DNA of 8,077 bases from JBDRAU01 sp043823315 (GCA_043823315.1 JBDRAU010000022.1:1-8077); one strand, 5' to 3'; shown: positions 1 through 4,464, numbered from the stretch's first letter. Notes: generated by a model not told the origin, from the letters alone. Numbers and translations: made by a program.

Positions 1-30
1 TCCGTACACCAATAGATAAACGAGTTCGTC

Positions 31-60
31 AAGTTCATAAAGTAAAAAGTTCATAAAGTA
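31..60. repeat. Two tandem-like copies of AAGTTCATAAAGTA upstream of efp
   Basis: The 14-mer AAGTTCATAAAGTA occurs at 31-44 and 47-60, a spacing of 16 bp. The core AGTTCATAAAGT returns just after efp at 651-662 and 677-688, and as AGTTCGTAAAGT at 745-756. The copies surround the efp gene and do not occur inside it. They look like remains of a simple-sequence array with a unit close to AAGTTCATA. No function is evident. A regulatory role is not excluded for the two copies just upstream of the efp start. Confidence 0.7.
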
Positions 61-91
61 GCTTGAGACCAGACTTTACAAACTTTTAACT

Positions 92-652
92 ATGCTATCA
101 ATCAGTGATCTACAGGTAGGAACTGTCTTGATCTACAACGGTGAACCGCACCAGATGACTTATCGCGAGCACTCAAAGCTTGGTCGCGGCGGGGCGATTT
201 TAAGGAGTAAAATCAAGAATCTTCTAACTGGAGCAGTTTTAGATATCACTTTCAAAGGCAACGAGAAATTTGACGAAGCCGAGATGTCGCGCTCGAAGGC
301 AACTTTTACCTACAAAGCAGGCGAGAAATATAATTTTATGGACTCGAGCAATTTTGAACAATTCGAGCTAAACAAAGAGCAAATCGGCACACAGGCCGAT
401 TTTTTGTGCGATGGCGTCGAGGTTGACGTCTTGAGCTGGAACGACAAGCCAATCAATATCGATTTGCCAAATAAGGTTGATTTGAAGGTTATCGAAGCCC
501 CTCCGGCGATCAAGGGAAACTCCGCCGGCGCTGTCACCAAACAAATTATTCTCGAGTCGGGTGCCAAATTGAACGCCCCGATTTTTGTAAAAGCCGGCGA
601 TCTCGTCAAGGTCAACACCCAAACGGGAGAGTATGTGGAACGGGTTAAATAG
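92..652 (+). CDS. efp: Elongation factor P, complete, with arginine at the tip
   Basis: EF-P binds the ribosome between the P and E sites and stimulates peptide-bond formation at polyproline and other stalling sequences. The 186-aa length is typical. An N-terminal KOW-like domain (about 1-62) carries the tip loop KLGRGGA at 29-35, followed by the SKIKNLLTG strand. Two OB-like domains follow (about 65-127 and 128-186), and the C-terminal part AGAVTKQIILESGAKL...PIFVKAGDLVKVNT fits the EF-P signature region. The tip residue is Arg32 where E. coli has Lys34, as in the EarP/rhamnosylated group; whether it is modified cannot be seen here. ATG at 92 gives the expected family start (MLSISDLQVG). No Shine-Dalgarno sequence precedes it, so initiation may be leaderless or nearly so. 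The last twelve codons recur in a relic at 6891-6929. Confidence 0.96.
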   Translation: MLSISDLQVGTVLIYNGEPHQMTYREHSKLGRGGAILRSKIKNLLTGAVLDITFKGNEKFDEAEMSRSKATFTYKAGEKYNFMDSSNFEQFELNKEQIGTQADFLCDGVEVDVLSWNDKPINIDLPNKVDLKVIEAPPAIKGNSAGAVTKQIILESGAKLNAPIFVKAGDLVKVNTQTGEYVERVK

Positions 653-1098
653 TTCATAAAGTTATCAAGTTTTTAAAGTTCATAAAGTAATTTACTCTGT
701 CATCCTCGAGGCGGAAACGTAGTGCTCCGACATCGGGGATCTACAGTTCGTAAAGTGACACGCACAGCGTGTCATCCTGCGGTTTGCGGGCGGAACGCAA
801 ACCTAATTTACCGAAGAATCTCTACCCTGTGTCATTGCGCCTGCCCACCGTAGCTTTAGAGAAGGCGGGAGCCGTTACTGCGGCGAGGCAATCTGTTTTC
901 CTGTCATCTCGACCGAGTACTCGAGTGGAGAGATCTATCGTTCTAAGCCTGCCGTCAACGCCTCACCCATTGAGCCGTTCCCTTGTCATCCTTGCCTACC
1001 CCTCGAAGTCTCGCGTGTCATTGCGCGGTTTGCGGGTGGAACGCAAACCTGATGCTATTACTGCGAAGCAATCTCCGTCTGCCATTGTTTGCCAAAGA
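653..1098. repeat. Gene-free gap filled with dispersed hairpin repeats
   Basis: About 450 nt without a convincing gene. It contains several GTCAT-headed units: near 699-743, 771-815, 835-893, 903-936, 986-1020 and 1019-1075. Several end in GATCT or GCAATCT, so their ends pair (ATCTC...GAGAT; ATTGC...GCAAT). A 26-nt sequence containing the hairpin GGTTTGCG/CGCAAACC occurs at 779-804 and again at 1025-1050 with one mismatch. At 848-865, CCGTAGCTTTAGAGAAGG matches 17 of 18 bases of a sequence on the opposite strand at 3986-4003. An open frame across 769-1179 exists, but its peptide is translated repeat sequence. This is typical repeat-rich spacer. Confidence 0.75.
956..980. repeat. 25-nt direct repeat, copy 1
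   Basis: Identical over 25 nt to 2060-2084; it begins CAACGCCTCACCC and ends TTGAGCCGTTC. The sequence is an imperfect palindrome (AACG-CTCA pairing with TGAG-CGTT around single mismatches). The two copies have the same orientation and bracket the antitoxin/toxin pair plus flanking repeats, about 1.1 kb apart. Confidence 0.85.
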
Positions 1099-1548
1099 TC
1101 ATTTCGATATATTTTGCCTAAATTCCCTAAGAAAATCTCCGGGGAGCATAATTTGAAAATTCAATCGGGCATGAAATAGTTTCCGAGTAAAGAAATGTTT
1201 ACGATCAAGAGTTACAAGATATTCTGCCCTATATTTTTGCGCTCCAGCCAAAACATGACGATCCGCAGGGTCTGCTATAAGCGAGTCGAATTTGTCTAGG
1301 TCGGTGTTCGATAGTGCAGGCCTAACGGCCTGTTTGCGATCATTTAGAATCCGACAAAGTGCCTGCACTTCGTCTTGTCCATATTTACGAGCTAAACTCT
1401 GCTTTGCTTCTTGAATTATCTCGCTCGTCAAAATAATTTCTAAATAGTGCTTTTTGGCAAGTTCAAACAAGACCCGCGAAGCGCCCGTCTTGCCCAAAAC
1501 GGCAGCGATCAGAACACTTGCGTCAATAAAAACACGCGGGGATTTCAT
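1099..1548 (-). CDS. PIN-domain ribonuclease, probable toxin of a type II toxin-antitoxin pair
   Basis: A 149-aa protein of the PIN family, whose members use clustered acidic residues and Mg2+ to cleave RNA. Candidate active-site residues are D9 (VFIDAS), E47 (EIIQEAKQSLARKY), D96 (ADPADRHVLAGA) and D115 (LVTLDRKHF); the spacing and the ADRHVLAGA and TLDRKHF motifs fit the family. It starts with an ATG that overlaps the stop of the upstream AbrB-type gene by 4 nt (1545-1548), which implies translational coupling. Toxin-antitoxin pairing is inferred from this arrangement; the RNA target is unknown. All four acidic positions are intact, so nothing suggests a dead toxin. The symbol vapC is withheld because the sequence alone does not fix the subfamily. 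Confidence 0.9.
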   Translation of the reverse strand: MKSPRVFIDASVLIAAVLGKTGASRVLFELAKKHYLEIILTSEIIQEAKQSLARKYGQDEVQALCRILNDRKQAVRPALSNTDLDKFDSLIADPADRHVLAGAQKYRAEYLVTLDRKHFFTRKLFHARLNFQIMLPGDFLREFRQNISK

Positions 1549-1805
1549 CGTTTGTTAATAATGTCAGCGAAAAATTTCGCGTCTTTATCCGATAGCTTAT
1601 CGTCGCGCAGGTATTGAGCTATTTCCGACTTAGTGTATTGACGCAACAGTTGCTCTTTTTCAAGCTTGACAGGAGTAAACACAACCGCCTTGTCCAGGGC
1701 ATCAACACTCAAGAGCGTTTCTTCGCTGATACCAAGACGTCGACGCAACTCCAGCGGGATGGTCACCTGTCCACGCGAAGTCGGCTTAATAATGATTTGA
1801 GACAT
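1545..1805 (-). CDS. AbrB/SpoVT-type DNA-binding antitoxin
   Basis: An 86-aa protein with an N-terminal swapped-hairpin AbrB domain at about 4-45, shown by TSRGQVTIPLELRRRLGI at 9-26. The C-terminal half (about 50-86) is charged and probably helical, the part that in such antitoxins contacts and neutralises the toxin. Such proteins usually bind their own promoter together with the toxin. The start at 1805 has AAAGGAG upstream with a 4-nt gap to the ATG. It lies directly before the PIN gene and overlaps it by 4 nt. Confidence 0.9.
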   Translation of the reverse strand: MSQIIIKPTSRGQVTIPLELRRRLGISEETLLSVDALDKAVVFTPVKLEKEQLLRQYTKSEIAQYLRDDKLSDKDAKFFADIINKR

Positions 1806-1833
1806 AAATCTCCTTTCTTATTTTCTTACAATA

Positions 1834-1862
1834 AGTATTTCATACTGGCACGATTGAGTCAA
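1834..1862 (-). promoter_or_regulatory. Promoter and possible operator of the antitoxin/toxin operon
   Basis: On the minus strand a -35 TTGACT (1857-1862) and a -10 AATACT (1834-1839) are separated by 17 nt, placing the transcription start near 1827, about 20 nt before the antitoxin ATG. The inverted repeat AGTAT-TTC-ATACT at 1834-1846 overlaps the -10 box. It is a plausible binding site for the AbrB-type protein, but its 5-bp arms are short. Confidence 0.65.
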
Positions 1863-1894
1863 GAGGGTGGATGTAGCATCACTCATCAAGTGAC

Positions 1895-2059
1895 GCACCG
1901 GTGTCATCCCGACCAACGTTGGAGGAGTGTTTCCGTCATTTAGAGCCGCGCAATTTATGTCATTGCGAGTCCTTTAGGGGCGAAGCAATCTCCTCTGTCA
2001 TCCTGAACTGACAGTACCCTGTCATCCTGAACTAGTTTCAGGATCTCATTCAGGATCTC
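1895..2059. repeat. Cluster of GTCAT-type hairpin repeats
   Basis: At least four units lie here: GTCATCCCGACC near 1902, GTCATTGCGAG...GAAGCAATCTCC at about 1959-1993, and two GTCATCCTGAACT units near 1997 and 2020. The last carries the pair ATCCTGAA/TTCAGGAT and a trailing partial duplicate CATTCAGGATCTCC. They match the kind of repeat seen at 653-1098 and, inverted, at 7062-7092. No gene is supported. Confidence 0.7.
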
Positions 2060-2084
2060 CAACGCCTCACCCATTGAGCCGTTC
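2060..2084. repeat. 25-nt direct repeat, copy 2
   Basis: Exact copy of 956-980, in the same orientation. It lies immediately beside the T-tract of the minus-strand terminator, so a repeat unit ends where the neighbouring transcription unit ends. Confidence 0.85.
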
Positions 2085-2090
2085 ATTTTT

Positions 2091-2142
2091 TAAAAAAAAC
2101 GAGGCCGGTTCAACTTTCCTTATGGGATTGTCGAACCGGCCC
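2091..2142 (-). terminator. Strong intrinsic terminator of the orphan-gene/tRNA unit
   Basis: On the minus strand a perfect 9-bp stem, GGCCGGTTC (2133-2141) with GAACCGGCC (2103-2111), is followed by TCG and a run of eight T (2092-2099). This is a textbook Rho-independent terminator, 42 nt past the stop codon of the 262-aa gene. A partial A-run precedes the T-run (TTTTTTTTAAAAAA on the minus strand), but no second stem makes it clearly bidirectional. Confidence 0.9.
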
Positions 2143-2145
2143 TGC

Positions 2146-2181
2146 GAAGGAGTATGCGCTACCTTACATCCGCACACTCCG
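2146..2181 (-). repeat. 36-nt hairpin module, copy after the 262-aa gene
   Basis: Matches 3097-3132 at 30 of 36 positions. On the minus strand GGAGTGTGC pairs with GCATACTCC (9 bp, one G-U) around a 14-nt loop. The module starts 2 nt after the stop codon and is followed by the GC-rich terminator stem. The other copy is likewise followed by a GGCC-rich stem, so the repeated unit may be a pair of hairpins. Confidence 0.8.
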
Positions 2182-2183
2182 AG

Positions 2184-2972
2184 CTACCATCGCCTCCATG
2201 GGCTACCTCCGGAACTGTCGCCCGAGGAGACAAGCGGAGGCCGCTCGGCAAAGATCTTCTCTTGGCTTTCGATCCAAGAGAATAGATCTTTGAGCCCCTC
2301 GTCCCCCAGGAGTTCCTTGAGGTGGAGATTACAGTGTCTTATCTCCACCTCAATCCTCCCTTCAGGGTTGGGGGTAGCGTTTTCGGCCAGGAGAGCAGAT
2401 ATCCCCACTCTCTCGGCCGCCGCGATCTCGAATACTCCCAGATCGCGGCTGGCGTCTGCCCCCTGACGGAAGCAGACGCATCGGTAGAAGATCCGCACCT
2501 CGCGGACCCCCGCCTCCTGAAACGTCCAAGGAGGTAGCCAGGTCTCGACGACCTGGCCGAGGGACTCTGGGCTGACAGATTCATCATCCGCAGCCCAACT
2601 GTCCTCCCCCGTTGCATGGTCCCTCGCCGCCTCCAACACCTCCTTGAAGGCGGAAACGGAGACAGACCCTTCAACGACTCGAGCGTTTGTCGCGCCGGAG
2701 TCGTAGTAGGAGTACGAAAGCTGACTGTCGCCAAGTCCGAAGTTATCGAACTCGGCGTAGCCACATACAGCCCCAATCACATTGAGGCAGTCTGTGGCGT
2801 TCATCCGACTTGAGCGGATTCGAATGAGATGCGCCTCATCCGAATCCACCTCCCCTATCATTACTGCCTGCCCCCAGTACCAACCGGGAGCAGGCGCCCC
2901 GCTGACTTCTTGACGGTCAAGTTCGACCGCCAAGCCACCAGGGACTGAATACATTAGCATCATGGCGATCAT
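2184..2972 (-). CDS. Orphan protein of 262 aa, GC-rich, unknown function
   Basis: I do not recognise this protein. It looks like a real gene: AAAGGAGG sits 8 nt before the ATG, the frame is long, and a terminator follows. It is soluble-looking, with no signal peptide or clear membrane segment. The N-terminal part (about 10-115) is mixed and probably beta-rich (WYWGQAVMIG, AHLIRIRSS, LSYSYYDSG). An acidic stretch at about 120-140 is followed by REVRIFYRCVCFRQ and GRIEVEIRHCNLHLKELL. Four cysteines (62, 70, 165, 167) and RHCNLH do not form an obvious metal site. Its codons are markedly GC-rich compared with efp, trmB-like and peptidase genes. It lies downstream of tRNA-Asn, probably in the same transcript as the 137-aa orphan. 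A later ATG at 2963 is possible, but the Shine-Dalgarno spacing favours 2972. Confidence 0.75.
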   Translation of the reverse strand: MIAMMLMYSVPGGLAVELDRQEVSGAPAPGWYWGQAVMIGEVDSDEAHLIRIRSSRMNATDCLNVIGAVCGYAEFDNFGLGDSQLSYSYYDSGATNARVVEGSVSVSAFKEVLEAARDHATGEDSWAADDESVSPESLGQVVETWLPPWTFQEAGVREVRIFYRCVCFRQGADASRDLGVFEIAAAERVGISALLAENATPNPEGRIEVEIRHCNLHLKELLGDEGLKDLFSWIESQEKIFAERPPLVSSGDSSGGSPWRRW

Positions 2973-3002
2973 TTAGACCGCCTCCTTTCGCCCTTTGGGG
3001 CG
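2964..3002 (-). promoter_or_regulatory. Hairpins over the start region of the 262-aa gene
   Basis: On the minus strand GGCGGTC (2976-2982) can pair with GATCGCC (2964-2970), 7 bp with one G-U, placing part of the ATG in the loop and part in the stem. It also overlaps the last G residues of the Shine-Dalgarno site. Immediately upstream, CGCCC-CAAA-GGGCG (2989-3002) forms a 5-bp stem. The arrangement could limit ribosome access; this is inferred from pairing only. Confidence 0.5.
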
Positions 3003-3005
3003 GAG

Positions 3006-3088
3006 TTTAGTTCAGCCAAAAACATTTGTTGCTTTATGGCTGAGCTAAAAGGTTGAGGGCCGCCGTCATCTTGCGATGACGTCGGCCC
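3006..3088 (-). other. Two strong hairpins between tRNA-Asn and the 262-aa gene
   Basis: First in transcript order is GGGCCG/CGGCCC plus CGTCATC/GATGACG (3057-3088): 13 bp with one internal mismatch, closed on the minus strand by a GCAA (GNRA) tetraloop. Next is a 12-bp stem with one G-U pair (3006-3017 with 3038-3049) and a 20-nt loop. The first resembles a terminator stem, but the bases after it (TCAACCTTTTAG) make a poor U-tract, so read-through into the 262-aa gene is likely. RNase processing or mRNA stabilisation are alternatives. Confidence 0.6.
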
Positions 3089-3096
3089 CGATATGT

Positions 3097-3132
3097 GAAG
3101 GAGTGTGCTCTAATTAACATCTGCACACTCCG
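3097..3132 (-). repeat. 36-nt hairpin module, copy after tRNA-Asn
   Basis: On the minus strand GGAGTGTGC (3123-3131) pairs perfectly with GCACACTCC (3100-3108) around a 14-nt loop, beginning 9 nt past the tRNA-Asn CCA. It is the partner of 2146-2181. Outside the stem arms the two copies share the loop pattern GATGT.A..TAG. Together they bracket the 262-aa gene. Confidence 0.8.
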
Positions 3133-3141
3133 GAATCGTTC

Positions 3142-3216
3142 TGGCTCCAGGGAGAGGATTCGAACCTCCAGCCAACCGGGTAACAACCGGCCGCTCTACC
3201 GTTGAGCTACCCTGGA
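3142..3216 (-). tRNA. tRNA-Asn (anticodon GUU), CCA encoded
   Basis: All four arms fold. The acceptor stem is TCCAGGG with CCCTGGA; the D arm GCTC/GAGC encloses AACGGTA; the anticodon stem GCCGG/CCGGT (one G-U) encloses the loop TTGTTAC with GTT at positions 34-36; the T arm GGAGG/CCTCT encloses TTCGAAT. The discriminator is G and the 3' CCA is encoded (3142-3144). It lies one base downstream of tRNA-Lys, so the two are surely cotranscribed and need processing. Confidence 0.97.
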
Positions 3217-3217
3217 T

Positions 3218-3294
3218 TGGTTCCCGCTGAGAGAATCGAACTCTCAACACCCGGATTAAAAGTCCGGTGCTCTGCCTAGTTGAGCTAAGCGGGA
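3218..3294 (-). tRNA. tRNA-Lys (anticodon UUU), CCA encoded
   Basis: The acceptor stem is TCCCGCT with AGCGGGA; the D arm GCTC/GAGC encloses AACTAGGCA; the anticodon stem CCGGA/TCCGG encloses CTTTTAA with TTT at 34-36; the T arm GAGAG/CTCTC encloses TTCGATT. The discriminator is A and CCA is encoded (3218-3220). Only base 3217 separates it from tRNA-Asn. The 137-aa gene ends 45 nt upstream, with a small hairpin (ACCGCT/AGCGGT, 3312-3329) between them. I see no good separate promoter for the tRNA pair. Confidence 0.97.
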
Positions 3295-3339
3295 ACTCTC
3301 GCTATTTATATACCGCTGCGATTAGCGGTCGAGTGGGGA

Positions 3340-3753
3340 TCAGCGGTCAACGAAGACCGCGATTCCCGGGGCGAAAGCGCCCTGGACTGCAGGGATCAAA
3401 TCCCGAAGGATCGCTTCCCCGCGAGCGGAGGTCTCACCACAGATGTGGCTACCCCTCCGCGTCCAGGTTACGGATGAAGCGCTGGGTGGCGCCTCATCCT
3501 CGCCGGGACCGGACTGCTCCCACCAAGCCGATTCATCGGCAGTGGGTGCGCCGACCTCCGACGGCAACTGCGACGCGATCTTTCGCGCCATCGTTGCCGT
3601 CGGCGTGGCGATGACCACAGCCGGACCACGCAGGTCCGGGCCATAGCCCTCCGCCACGACGAGCGCGATCGTGACGGGGTCACCCCCGTCAACGATCGCG
3701 TCAGCGGCGGCAACCGTGCTGCCGCTTTCCAAAGTCCGAGCCTGAATCACCAT
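3340..3753 (-). CDS. Orphan protein of 137 aa, GC-rich, unknown function
   Basis: I do not recognise this protein. Coding is supported by AGGAGGTGA 8 nt before the ATG at 3753 and by strongly GC-ending codons throughout. A GTG at 3762 in the same frame lies inside the Shine-Dalgarno site, so ATG at 3753 is the better start. The N-terminal half is hydrophobic and alternating (STVAAADAIVDGGDPVTIALVVAEGYGPDLRGPAVVIATP), suggesting an alpha/beta fold. A Pro/Glu/Ser-rich stretch spans 64-95 and is probably disordered. The tail is RGEAILRDLIPAVQGAFAPGIAVFVDR. There is no membrane or signal segment that I trust. Its base composition contrasts with the AT-rich leader and neighbouring genes. It is the first gene of the unit that continues into tRNA-Lys, tRNA-Asn and the 262-aa gene. 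Confidence 0.7.
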   Translation of the reverse strand: MVIQARTLESGSTVAAADAIVDGGDPVTIALVVAEGYGPDLRGPAVVIATPTATMARKIASQLPSEVGAPTADESAWWEQSGPGEDEAPPSASSVTWTRRGSHICGETSARGEAILRDLIPAVQGAFAPGIAVFVDR

Positions 3754-3782
3754 AATTATCACCTCCTAGGTGCGGGCTATGG
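3750..3782 (-). promoter_or_regulatory. Two-tier hairpin hiding the Shine-Dalgarno site and start codon of the 137-aa gene
   Basis: On the minus strand CACCT (3768-3772) pairs with AGGTG (3760-3764), so the AGGAGG site is divided between the AGG triloop and the stem. CCATA (3778-3782) pairs with TATGG (3750-3754), which contains the start codon. The tiers are separated by a symmetric 5/5 internal loop. This would restrict initiation unless opened. The triloop makes the inner stem only moderately stable. Confidence 0.5.
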
Positions 3783-4277
3783 CAACCCTTTGGCAGGCTT
3801 CTACCTGCCTTCGCTGAAAAAAATCAGCATAGAAAATTTCTAGTTAAGAAACTTCGCTATACAGATTTTCTCCTTACAAGTGCGTCCCTCCTTATTTTCT
3901 CAAGAGACGCACTGTGTAAAGAGCTAGCTTCTCCCTCCCTGAGAGAGATCGGGGACTACTAGCAAGTCCCGGTAAAGCTCCCCCTCCTTCGCTAAAGCTA
4001 CGGAGGGCAAGCCTCCATAATTCAATATTTAAGGGAAACTGGTCGGTTCGGCGAGGAGCTGCCCACTCTATGCATTTATATATAAGTAAGAGTTAGGCAG
4101 CTTTCTTGCTGAACTAATTTGTTTTGTGATTCTATTTGTCAATTTGCTGTTTCGCTCAGTCCGTATTTCAGAATCCCTCTTTTAGCGTCTAGCGTGTGGG
4201 CGAAACTATTTTTGTAATGTGCTTGTTGCGTTTTTGTTGAGTTTAGTTTCGCGTTCCACCCGCTCAACGCATCGTAA
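3783..4277 (-). ncRNA. Long structured leader RNA of unknown class
   Basis: About 500 nt without an open frame lies between a strong promoter and the 137-aa gene. Stems on the minus strand, 5' to 3': 4192-4263 (GCG, GTGG and GCGAAACTA paired with their complements, 16 bp with a 3-nt bulge, around an A-rich 35-nt loop); 4057-4102 (AGCTGCC/GGCAGCT plus ACTCT/AGAGT, 12 bp); 3982-4007 (CCCTCC/GGAGGG around CGTAGCTTTAGCGA); a GGGACT/AGTCCC stem at about 3952-3970; AGTGCGTC/GACGCACT at about 3880-3915; and GGCAGG/CCTGCC at 3792-3809. I checked for tmRNA and RNase P RNA hallmarks and found neither. It could be a cis-regulatory leader or a standalone RNA processed from the tRNA precursor. Confidence 0.55.
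3986..4003 (-). repeat. Dispersed hairpin sequence CCGTAGCTTTAGCGAAGG
   Basis: This 18-mer on the minus strand matches 848-865 on the plus strand at 17 of 18 positions. Here it lies within a CCCTCC/GGAGGG stem. Similar hairpins are, to my knowledge, common between genes in CPR genomes, which supports the tentative placement. Confidence 0.6.
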
Positions 4278-4283
4278 CGACAT

Positions 4284-4312
4284 ACTATAACATATATTTG
4301 ACAAAATGTCAA
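4284..4312 (-). promoter_or_regulatory. Near-consensus promoter of the leader/orphan/tRNA unit, with palindromic -35
   Basis: A -35 TTGACA (4307-4312, consensus) and a -10 TATAGT (4284-4289) are separated by exactly 17 nt, predicting a start near 4277. The -35 is one arm of the palindrome TTGACA-AAA-TGTCAA (4298-4312). That palindrome shares TTGACAAAAT with the larger palindrome at the divergent regulator gene, so a repressor bound here would block RNA polymerase. Confidence 0.8.
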
Positions 4313-4391
4313 TAGTGTAGTTACAAATTATCGACTATCATAATTATGAAGAATAATTTACTAGCAGATTAAATCTGTATTTTCTAACCTT

Positions 4392-4436
4392 ATATTGCTT
4401 ATTTTGTCAATTCTTAATTGACAAAATAAGCAATAT
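4392..4436. promoter_or_regulatory. Perfect palindrome with 21-bp arms, probable operator
   Basis: 4392-4412 and 4416-4436 are perfect reverse complements separated by three bases (CTT). The right arm contains the -35 box and most of the spacer of the plus-strand promoter. The length, perfection and overlap with the promoter of a DNA-binding protein suggest autoregulation. The inner part TTGACAAAAT also occurs at 4298-4307. There is no T-run, and it lies upstream of the predicted transcription start, so it is not a terminator for the gene. Confidence 0.8.
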
Positions 4437-4446
4437 TTGCTATACT
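4418..4446 (+). promoter_or_regulatory. Promoter of the TrmB-family gene
   Basis: -35 TTGACA (4418-4423), 17-nt spacer, -10 TATACT (4441-4446). The predicted start near 4453 leaves a leader of only about 12 nt, just enough to hold AAGGAG (4453-4458), 6 nt before the ATG. The Shine-Dalgarno site would therefore sit at the very 5' end of the mRNA. Confidence 0.8.
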
Positions 4447-4464
4447 AATTGCAAGGAGATCAAA

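Noticed and set aside
769..1179. Open frame of 136 codons on the plus strand
   Set aside because: It runs through dispersed hairpin repeats and into the toxin gene on the other strand, has no ribosome site, and has a low-complexity Arg/Ser-rich product.
653..2090. CRISPR array
   Set aside because: Repeats differ in sequence and spacing, spacers are not of uniform length, and no cas gene is present.
2322..2813. Several open frames opposite to or out of frame with the 262-aa gene
   Set aside because: They are by-products of high GC content, with no ribosome sites; the minus-strand frame with AAAGGAGG and a following terminator is the coherent one.
3057..3088. Intrinsic terminator after the tRNAs
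   Set aside because: The stem is strong, but it is followed by TCAACCTTTTAG rather than a U-run, so it was kept as a hairpin only.
3300..3345. Separate promoter for tRNA-Lys (TATATAAAT just upstream)
   Set aside because: A -10-like stretch exists, but no acceptable -35 at 16-18 nt.
3783..4277. tmRNA (A-rich loop reading AKLNSTKTQQAHYKNSFA in one frame)
   Set aside because: No tRNA-like acceptor halves, no TTCGA T-loop with CCA in the region, and no stop at the expected end of the tag. The promoter also lies too close to the supposed tag.
3783..4277. RNase P RNA
   Set aside because: The conserved GAGGAAAGTCC and ACAGAA core elements are missing on both strands.
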